6,186 bases of DNA from Lachnospiraceae bacterium (GTDB lineage Bacteria > Bacillota_A > Clostridia > Lachnospirales > Lachnospiraceae), in NCBI GenBank assembly GCA_009774655.1, contig VSOD01000255.1, positions 1-6,186 on the forward strand. Direction: 5' to 3'. Below, piece by piece: positions 1 to 4,060 of this stretch. How positions within the stretch are numbered: the stretch's first letter is position 1; each line of letters opens with the position of its first letter. The position numbers and the translations under genes were made by a program. Below the pieces are notes generated by a model. The model had not been told where the DNA came from. It saw only the letters and a program-made list of their open reading frames with translations, and did not search any database.

Positions 1-8
1 AAACTTTT

Positions 9-28
9 TGTACTTGACAAAGGGTACA
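9..28. repeat. Short inverted repeat at the left edge
   Basis: TGTAC (9-13) and GTACA (24-28) form a perfect 5-base inverted repeat around a 10-base centre containing TTGACA. It lies just past the stop codon of the HTH gene that reads leftwards. It could be a weak hairpin, part of an element end, or chance. There is no T-run making it a convincing terminator on either strand. Confidence 0.2.
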
Positions 29-30
29 CT

Positions 31-297
31 TTACTCTGCTTGTCTGTATATCTCGCACAAAGTATCCAGCTCGTCAGAAGAAAGGGTATTTATGTATGGC
101 TTGTAACTTTCTTCTATGAAAATCCCACCAGCCCCGCCCTGCTGCGTGTAAATCGGATACCCCGGAGATAAAGCCTGAATATCTTTCCGTATCGTGCGGG
201 TGGTAACACCAAATTCCTCTGCAAGCTCTCTTGCTGTTGTGTGCCGCCGGACAACCAGAATGTTAATAATTTCCATTCTGCGGTCTGACGTATTCAT
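31..297 (-). CDS. Short HTH_11/DeoR-type transcriptional regulator
   Basis: This 88-residue protein is almost entirely a winged helix-turn-helix DNA-binding domain. Residues 7-45 (RRMEIINILVVRRHTTAREL, then an FGVTTRTIRKDIQAL stretch) match the HTH_11/DeoR pattern, in which the second helix reads DNA. Residues 48-61 (YPIYTQQGGAGGIF) fit the wing. Full DeoR or YafY/WYL regulators are about 250-320 residues and carry a sensor domain, which is absent here; the tail of about 27 residues ends in a normal TAA. Stand-alone short versions are common in clostridial accessory DNA, so this need not be a truncation. The start is well supported by GGAGGTGA about 5 bases before the ATG. A perfect palindrome in its promoter suggests it represses itself (inference). 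Its ligand, if any, is unknown. Confidence 0.75.
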   Translation of the reverse strand: MNTSDRRMEIINILVVRRHTTARELAEEFGVTTRTIRKDIQALSPGYPIYTQQGGAGGIFIEESYKPYINTLSSDELDTLCEIYRQAE

Positions 298-326
298 GCT
301 TCACCTCCCTCCATGAATAAGCCCCA

Positions 327-368
327 ATCATAGTCTACAAAACGTATAGGAACCAAACGTTCCTATAC
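327..368 (-). promoter_or_regulatory. Promoter and candidate operator of the HTH regulator
   Basis: GTATAGGAAC (344-353) and GTTCCTATAC (359-368) are perfect 10-base inverted arms around CAAAC. On the minus strand a possible -35 TTGGTT (351-356) and -10 TATGAT (327-332) are spaced by 18 bases and run toward the HTH gene, so the palindrome covers the -35. A second reading, TTGTAT (365-370) with TATACG (343-348) at 16 bases, also lies within it. A perfect palindrome over the -35 about 50 bases before a regulator gene is typical of an autoregulatory operator. Binding by this protein is inferred from position only. Confidence 0.55.
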
Positions 369-464
369 AAAAAAATATTTTTACAAAAATCTGCTGACTG
401 TTCCGGTATCTTCTCCATGCTGAAAGTAAAGCCAGTTTTTTTGGTTTTTGTATGGTATCTTTTG

Positions 465-493
465 TTGACTTTCCTCCTTGCGCTTGTTAAAAT
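465..493 (+). promoter_or_regulatory. Strong sigma-A type promoter, extended -10
   Basis: TTGACT (465-470) and TAAAAT (488-493) are separated by exactly 17 bases, and a TG one base before the -10 gives an extended -10 element. Transcription should start near position 500 and run toward mobC. The first thing it meets is the compound hairpin and T-run at 538-591. This promoter could therefore make a short RNA of about 90 bases, or an attenuated leader for the mob operon 460 bases downstream. No convincing promoter was found closer to mobC. Confidence 0.6.
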
Positions 494-537
494 CTTTAGT
501 GGATAAAATCATAAAGTTTTTCAACAAAACTCAAACT

Positions 538-591
538 GCTATGAACTGATGCGGGGCAATCATGCCCTGCTCTGGTTGTAGCGGTTTTTTT
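538..591 (+). terminator. Compound hairpin followed by T7, possible terminator or attenuator
   Basis: The core stem is GCGGGGCA (551-558) against TGCCCTGC (563-570) with loop ATCA; it contains one G-U pair. Flanking bases extend it: AAC (544-546) with GTT (575-577), and GCTA (538-541) with TAGC (579-582). After GG comes a run of seven T (585-591). The outer stem plus T-run has the layout of a factor-independent terminator, though internal unpaired bases weaken it. It sits about 40 bases after the predicted start point of the 465-493 promoter. Confidence 0.45.
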
Positions 592-595
592 ATTT

Positions 596-660
596 GCCGG
601 GGCAGGAACTCCGGCAGCCGGACAGATACAAGCCTGTCCAAAAGCTGGGCGGTAACGCCC
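596..660. repeat. Three consecutive short hairpins
   Basis: Three GC-rich stems follow one another: GCCGG/CCGGC (596-600 and 611-615), GGACAG/CTGTCC (620-625 and 634-639), and GGGCG/CGCCC (647-651 and 656-660, loop GTAA). All arms are perfect. They form the left part of the structured, gene-free region before mobC. The role is unknown; they may fold in the single strand during transfer or in a leader RNA. Confidence 0.5.
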
Positions 661-664
661 TTAT

Positions 665-723
665 GTGTTGTGGAACACTCGCCTATGCTCGTACAACACG
701 CAAACTCCCTGCGGGCAGTTTGC
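665..723. repeat. Two adjacent inverted repeats in the oriT region
   Basis: GTGTTGT (665-671) pairs with ACAACAC (693-699). GTGTT can alternatively pair with AACAC at 674-678. Immediately after, GCAAACT (700-706) pairs with AGTTTGC (717-723), and inside it CCC pairs with GGG around a TGC loop, giving a 10-pair stem with one bulged C. Such stems are typical binding or termination structures around transfer origins. Confidence 0.55.
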
Positions 724-740
724 CAAAGATAGCAAGCACT

Positions 741-760
741 GCTTACGGACGTCCGTAAGC
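741..760. repeat. Perfect 20-base palindrome in the oriT region
   Basis: GCTTACGGACGTCCGTAAGC is a perfect palindrome with no spacer. It lies two bases before the next inverted repeat. A palindrome of this form suits a dimeric DNA-binding protein such as the ribbon-helix-helix part of MobC, or a cruciform. Which protein binds is not shown by the sequence. Confidence 0.7.
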
Positions 761-762
761 CT

Positions 763-805
763 CAATTTCCCCAAGTTTCTTACAAGTGGAAACTTGCAGA
801 AATTG
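763..805. repeat. Long imperfect inverted repeat, likely relaxase recognition hairpin
   Basis: The left arm has CAATTTC (763-769) and CAAGTTTC (772-779); the right arm has GAAACTTG (789-796) and GAAATTG (799-805). Fifteen pairs form, interrupted by one two-base mismatch, with a nine-base loop. The location, just before GCTTGCAGAGGG, is where MobP relaxases usually recognise a hairpin next to nic. It is the best candidate in the window for that role (inference). Confidence 0.6.
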
Positions 806-845
806 GCTTGCAGAGGGCATATCCCCCTGACCCCCTTTGCGCTCC

Positions 846-884
846 AAAATCAAGAAATACCCTCTGCGGGATTTCCTGATTTTT
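846..884 (+). repeat. Long hairpin ending in a T-run upstream of mobC
   Basis: AAAATCA (846-852) pairs with TGATTTT (877-883), then GAAAT (854-858) with ATTTC (871-875), then CCC (860-862) with GGG (868-870), around loop TCTGC. One mismatch and one bulge interrupt 15 pairs. The plus strand ends in TTTTT (880-884), so it could end transcription arriving from the oriT region, or be a further oriT structure. A small hairpin TGCCG/CGGCA (903-907 and 912-916) follows. Confidence 0.45.
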
Positions 885-961
885 ACGCTTGAAAAACCTC
901 CCTGCCGGATACGGCATATTGCAAAAATCCTCACAGAAATAATGAAAGGAGATTTACAAAA

Positions 962-1303
962 ATGGAAAACAGAGAACGCCAAAACCGCATGACGCTCCGT
1001 TTGAGCGATGATGAGCTTTACATACTGGAACAGAAATTCAAAGCCTCCAACATGAAAGACCGATCCGCCTTCCTGCGGCATTTAATCATTTACGGTTATG
1101 TCTATGACGTTGACTATTCCGAGCTGCGGGAATACAACTCTGCACTTGCCAAAATCGGAAACAACCTGAACCAGATTGCAAAGCGCATGAACGCAACGGG
1201 CAACGTATATGAAGCCGATGTAAAAGAGGTAAAGGAGCTGATGAATAAGGTATGGCATACACAAAAATCCATGCTATCACGTCAACCGTCGGTAAAGCAG
1301 TAG
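962..1303 (+). CDS. mobC: MobC-family mobilization (relaxosome accessory) protein
   Basis: MobC proteins bind oriT, often with a ribbon-helix-helix fold, and help the relaxase open and nick the DNA. Here residues 9-45 (RMTLRLSDDEL through FLRHLIIYG) fit the N-terminal ribbon-helix-helix part. Residues about 57-98 contain the MobC signature LAKIGNNLNQIAKRMNATG followed by an acidic/basic helix ending MNKVW. The length of 113 residues is normal. AGGAGA lies 9 bases before the ATG. The last 52 bases overlap the relaxase gene in another frame, so the two are very likely co-transcribed and translationally coupled. The position beside the structured region at 596-884 fits an oriT-binding role. Family assignment is confident; the DNA target is inferred. 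Confidence 0.85.
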   Translation: MENRERQNRMTLRLSDDELYILEQKFKASNMKDRSAFLRHLIIYGYVYDVDYSELREYNSALAKIGNNLNQIAKRMNATGNVYEADVKEVKELMNKVWHTQKSMLSRQPSVKQ

Positions 1304-2655
1304 ACTATATCTGCAACCCGGAAAAAACAGACGGAAGCATACTGATTTCTTCTTACGGCTGCAGCCCTGAAACAGCCTCCTATGATTTCAAATTTGCGCT
1401 GTCAAAAACAAAGCAGTCCGATATTAACAAAGCCTACCATTTGATACAGTCCTTTCTCCCCGGTGAAGTATCTTATGAGGAAGCACATAAAATCGGTGTG
1501 GAGCTTGCCGACAAACTTTTAGAGGGAAAATACTCTTATATTGTCAGCACACATATAGACAAAGGACACGTTCACAACCACATCATTTTTTGTGCAGCCG
1601 ATAACATAAACCATCAAAAATACCATGACTGCAAACAGACCTACCGCCACATCCGCAGCCTGAGTGACAACCTCTGCAAAGAGCATGATTTGTCTGTCAT
1701 CACTCCGGGAGAAAAACGGGGCAAAACTTACAAGGAATGGCAGTCGGTCAAAAGCAATTCCTCATGGAAAGAAACGCTCAAAGCTGACATTGACGAAGCC
1801 ATAAAAAACGCCGCAAATTATGAGGACTGCATTGAGCTGATTAAGGCAAAAGGCTATGAGGTTAAGGGCGAAGGCTTCGAGGAAAAATCCCACAAATTTA
1901 TCGCTTTCCGTCCTCTGGATAAAGAGCATTTTGTCCGGGGCAGCGCCAAGTCTTTGGGTACTGAATATACCAAAGAACGGATAAAGGAACGCATTGAAGA
2001 AAAAGCGCTTGCAAAGGATAAAAAGCGTGTGCCATTCCCCACAAGGAAAAAGCCCGTTGTCAAAGATTATTCAAAGAAAAATCTTATTGACACCACCGAG
2101 GACAAATTTACACAAAGCCCCAGCTTGAAGCATTGGGCTGACATCCAAAACCTCAAAATCGCCGCCGCAAGTTACAGTCAGGCAGGTTCGATTGCGGAGC
2201 TTGAAAAGCAGATTGCCGCCAAGTCCGCACTGGCAAAAACAGCCCGTGAAAGCCTTGTGGAAACCGAGCATAAGCTGAAAGATTTAGGGCAGGTTTTGAA
2301 ATATGCGGAGCAGTACAAAACCAACCATATCTATCATGTGCGCTACCAGAAGTCAAAGGACAAGGACGCATATTTCCGGCGGCATGAAAGCGAACTGATC
2401 CTCCATGACGGTGCGGAAAATATGTTAAAACGCTTCGGCATCAACCCGAAAACAGTTGACATCGAAAAACTCCGCAGCGATTACAATGCGCTTTATGCCA
2501 AAAAGCAGGAATTACAGAAAACCTATAAATCCGCTGAAAAGGAAGCTGCTGACATGAACCGCAAGCTGGATAACCTCAATCAGTACCTTGACCGCACTCC
2601 GGAACCATCACAAAATACAGACAGAAAAACGGATAAAGGGATAAATTCCCTCTAA
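1252..2655 (+). CDS. MobP-type relaxase/mobilization nuclease
   Basis: Relaxases nick one strand at oriT through a tyrosine, stay covalently attached to the 5' end and lead the strand into the recipient. Residues 1-25 (MAYTKIHAITSTVGKAVDYI, then CNPEK) match motif I, with Y19 the probable nucleophile. Residues 101-110, HIDKGHVHNH, are the three-histidine metal-binding motif of the Relaxase family. The nuclease domain extends to about residue 160. The remainder to 467 is charged, with likely coiled coils at about 313-345 and 405-445 (not computed). Length and both key motifs are intact, so it should be active. It resembles the relaxases of Tn1549-like elements. AGGAG lies 14 bases before the ATG, a long spacing, but translation may be coupled to mobC, which overlaps it by 52 bases. 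No coupling protein or secretion genes are in the window, so transfer would need a helper. Confidence 0.9.
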   Translation: MAYTKIHAITSTVGKAVDYICNPEKTDGSILISSYGCSPETASYDFKFALSKTKQSDINKAYHLIQSFLPGEVSYEEAHKIGVELADKLLEGKYSYIVSTHIDKGHVHNHIIFCAADNINHQKYHDCKQTYRHIRSLSDNLCKEHDLSVITPGEKRGKTYKEWQSVKSNSSWKETLKADIDEAIKNAANYEDCIELIKAKGYEVKGEGFEEKSHKFIAFRPLDKEHFVRGSAKSLGTEYTKERIKERIEEKALAKDKKRVPFPTRKKPVVKDYSKKNLIDTTEDKFTQSPSLKHWADIQNLKIAAASYSQAGSIAELEKQIAAKSALAKTARESLVETEHKLKDLGQVLKYAEQYKTNHIYHVRYQKSKDKDAYFRRHESELILHDGAENMLKRFGINPKTVDIEKLRSDYNALYAKKQELQKTYKSAEKEAADMNRKLDNLNQYLDRTPEPSQNTDRKTDKGINSL

Positions 2656-2671
2656 ATTCGACACCAATAAA

Positions 2672-2720
2672 AAGAGGTGAACCGCAGAGCATTTTCTTTC
2701 TGCCCTGCGGTTCACCTCTT
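2672..2720. terminator. Very strong hairpin 3' of the relaxase gene
   Basis: AAGAGGTGAACCGCAG (2672-2687) is perfectly complementary to CTGCGGTTCACCTCTT (2705-2720). After one mismatch, GCA/TGC adds three more pairs, with a nine-base T-rich loop. It begins 16 bases after the relaxase stop. The T-tract lies on the minus strand (CTCTTTTTATT), so as a terminator it works better for leftward transcripts. On the plus strand it may still stabilise or partly end the mob mRNA. No minus-strand gene that would use it was recognised in 2721-2884. Confidence 0.6.
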
Positions 2721-2884
2721 GTGGTACAAAACCCCTTATTCTCTTTGATATATCCCTTGCCCCTAACTTTGTTCTTTTCCTCTTTTTCCGTACTTTCATT
2801 CACTAAACCTCATATTTAATATTCACTGTACTGTAATTCACACCAAACGATATGTAGTGTAGTCTATAAAGGAGGTGAATTACA

Positions 2885-3214
2885 ATGCAGAATTCCAAAA
2901 TTAACCTTGCTGATGCAATCCGTGAAGCCCGAACTAAGTGCGGACTATCACAGGAAAAACTCGCAGAGGCAGTCGGATTGTCCAACCATGCAATCATTAA
3001 GATTGAATCCGGAGAGGGTAATCCCAAATTTGAAAACTTATACAAAATCGTTACATATCTGAAGATGTCAACCGATAGGATTTTTTATCCCGAAACCAAA
3101 AATGAACGCCCGAATCTTCAGAGACTCACAATGGAGCTTTCCGATTGCAGCGAAGATGAAGCTGAAAGGCTTCTCCCTGCTGTACGGTATCTGCTGGAAC
3201 TAATGCACAAATAA
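2885..3214 (+). CDS. XRE-family helix-turn-helix regulator
   Basis: A 109-residue Cro/CI-type DNA-binding protein. Residues 8-65 form the HTH_3 domain, with the LSQEKLAEAVGLSNHAIIKI helix-turn-helix core and the IESGEGNPKFENLYKI continuation typical of the family. Residues about 75-108 (LQRLTMELSDCSEDEAERLL onward) form a short helical tail, probably for dimerization. The start is certain: AGGAGGTGA ends six bases before the ATG. The 229 bases after the relaxase hold no other recognised gene. Such regulators commonly accompany mob or conjugation modules and control excision or transfer genes, but the target is not evident here. No clear -35/-10 pair was found in 2800-2870. The Cys-rich KTR remnant converges on it from the other side. 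Confidence 0.85.
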   Translation: MQNSKINLADAIREARTKCGLSQEKLAEAVGLSNHAIIKIESGEGNPKFENLYKIVTYLKMSTDRIFYPETKNERPNLQRLTMELSDCSEDEAERLLPAVRYLLELMHK

Positions 3215-3223
3215 TCTGATAGG

Positions 3224-3276
3224 AAAAGCAAAACAGAGCCGATAAACCGTACTTTCTCACAAGTTCATCGGCTCTG
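3224..3276 (-). terminator. Factor-independent terminator of the KTR remnant
   Basis: CAGAGCCGAT (3234-3243) and ATCGGCTCTG (3267-3276) are perfect 10-base arms around a 23-base loop that holds a further ACTT/AAGT stem. Read on the minus strand, the stem is followed by TTTTGCTTTT (complement of 3224-3233). The stem overlaps the last codons of the Cys-rich KTR remnant, so it was the end of that gene. There is no T-tract on the plus strand, so it would not stop the XRE transcript well. Confidence 0.75.
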
Positions 3277-3453
3277 CGTCTAAGTGTCTGGCTCTTTGAT
3301 GACGGTCACTTGCAAATTCTTTGCTTTAATCAAACTATCTTGCTTGCATTTCGGGCAGTAGAGCGGAAAATGTTTCAATTCTGTATCCTCTCGCATTTAC
3401 AACCTTGTTTTATTTCCACAAGCAGGGCTGTGTATTCATTCTATTTTTTCCAT
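3265..3453 (-). pseudogene. Decayed Cys-rich KTR-domain gene
   Basis: Translating the minus strand from an ATG at 3453-3451 gives one continuous frame of 63 codons with no frameshift, matching my recollection of the small Cys_rich_KTR family found in clostridial mobile elements. It reads MEKIE-stop-IHSPACGNKTRL-stop, then MREDTELKHFPLYCPKCKQD, then a SLIKAKNLQVTVIKEPDT stretch, stop, TQSR, final stop. The stops are TGA (3436-3438, where the family has Trp), TAA (3397-3399, for Lys) and TAG (3280-3282, for Lys before TQSR). The first CPxC cysteine has become Ser (AGC). The second CPKC pair (3342-3359) survives. The family probably binds zinc; its function is not established. A 38-residue ORF from the internal ATG (3394-3396) remains but has only a weak ribosome site. 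Three different stops argue for decay rather than recoding. Confidence 0.8.
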
Positions 3454-3496
3454 AATGACATCTCATTTCCCATAGCAAAAGTCAAAAAATCATTAT

Positions 3497-3527
3497 ACCC
3501 AAATCGTTATTTTCTGATTTGGGTTTT
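3497..3527. terminator. Probable bidirectional terminator between ilvN and the mobile region
   Basis: ACCCAAATC (3497-3505) pairs perfectly with GATTTGGGT (3516-3524) around a ten-base loop. On the plus strand TTTTCTT follows directly, so it can stop rightward transcripts from the XRE side before they run into ilvBN. On the minus strand it lies 36 bases beyond the ilvN stop, but the T-run (TTTTTT) comes only 8 bases after the stem, so it is a weaker ilvBN terminator. The minus-strand TATAAT at 3492-3497 has no good -35. Confidence 0.6.
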
Positions 3528-3559
3528 CTTCACTATGGAAACTAATATGGTATAGTTCT

Positions 3560-4060
3560 CTATCTTTCTGAAATGCTGACAGCTTCAACCGCAACACTTC
3601 CGCCCCTTACAATCTCAATCCTGTTTACAAACTTTCTTTTCAGCAAAGCTATCAAATCATCATTCCTGTTTTCTGTCTGGGTACATTCCAAAAGAACAGT
3701 AGTGCCATCATAGTCAATAATTGCAACCCCGAATACTTTTGAAATCCGAAACAGTTCCGTTATGTCTGCATCTGAACAATGATTCACCTTAACAAATAAG
3801 ATTTCTTTCATGTGAATAGGTGTATCTGTATAATCCACCACTTTGATTACCTCAACACTTCTGCTAAGCTGCTTTTTTATCTGCTCAAAAGTCCTGTCAT
3901 CGCTTGTTAAACTGATTGTCATTCGTGATATAGTACTGTCCTCAGTAACTCCGACTGTTAAGCTGTCCAGATTATAAGACTTTCCGGAAAACAAACCCGA
4001 AATACGGGCAAGCACACCTATTTCATTTTCAACAAATAAACAAATCCATCTTTTTTTCAT
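3560..4060 (-). CDS. ilvN: Acetolactate synthase small (regulatory) subunit
   Basis: The small subunit of acetohydroxyacid synthase stimulates the catalytic subunit and makes it sensitive to valine, in the first common step of branched-chain amino acid synthesis in the cytoplasm. Residues 3-75 are the N-terminal ACT domain, with ENEIGVLARISGLFSG and YNLDSLTVG, the loop and Asn (N30) that shape the effector site in the family. Residues 84-160 fit the C-terminal domain of the small subunit, including KEILFVKVN and RGGSVAVEAV. The length of 166 matches the usual 160-175. The ATG overlaps the ilvB stop as ATGA, with a GGAG just upstream, so translation is coupled. It should give valine feedback (family knowledge; not testable here). 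It is called ilvN here; many genomes label the same family ilvH. Confidence 0.93.
   Translation of the reverse strand: MKKRWICLFVENEIGVLARISGLFSGKSYNLDSLTVGVTEDSTISRMTISLTSDDRTFEQIKKQLSRSVEVIKVVDYTDTPIHMKEILFVKVNHCSDADITELFRISKVFGVAIIDYDGTTVLLECTQTENRNDDLIALLKRKFVNRIEIVRGGSVAVEAVSISER

Larger units (their letters stand above)
661..845 (+). other. Candidate origin of transfer (oriT)
   Basis: A non-coding stretch packed with inverted repeats lies directly upstream of mobC and the relaxase, where MobP systems normally keep their oriT. It contains the repeats at 665-699, 700-723, 741-760 and 763-805. These are followed by GCTTGCAGAGGGCATATC (807-824) and a C-rich run ending in CTGACCCCC. In MobP systems the nick usually lies a few bases 3' of an inverted repeat bound by the relaxase, so the nick is most likely around 806-832. 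ATCCCCCTG (821-829) distantly recalls the IncP ATCCTG nick core, but the match is not exact and the nicked base cannot be placed from sequence. Assignment as oriT rests on position and architecture. Confidence 0.6.

Noticed and set aside
344..368. Similarity of the palindrome arms to yeast FRT half-sites (GTATAGGAAC/GTTCCTATAC).
   Set aside because: The arms point the opposite way around the spacer from FRT, the spacer is 5 rather than 8 bases, and no Flp-like recombinase is present; treated as chance.
541..810. CRISPR-like array in the repeat-rich region.
   Set aside because: The repeats are unrelated inverted repeats of different sequence, with no regular direct repeat or spacer length.
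665..892. Open frame of 75 codons on the plus strand.
   Set aside because: It runs straight through the inverted repeats of the oriT candidate, has no ribosome site and shows no domain; a fortuitous frame.
743..1081. Minus-strand frame of 112 codons.
   Set aside because: It overlaps the oriT repeats and the start of mobC, has no convincing ribosome site and reads as low-complexity antisense translation.
2576..2803. Minus-strand frames starting at 2803 (GTG) and 2799 (ATG), with a weak GAGG upstream.
   Set aside because: They run through the strong hairpin and into the relaxase tail, and no family is recognised. The first 25-30 codons might be a tiny gene or a remnant, but this cannot be supported.
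3280..3438. Stop-codon recoding in the KTR frame.
   Set aside because: Three different stop codons at unrelated positions plus loss of a motif cysteine fit decay, and neighbouring genes use a normal code.
3310..3555. Plus-strand frame of 81 codons.
   Set aside because: It is antisense to the KTR remnant and crosses the 3497-3524 terminator; there is no ribosome site.
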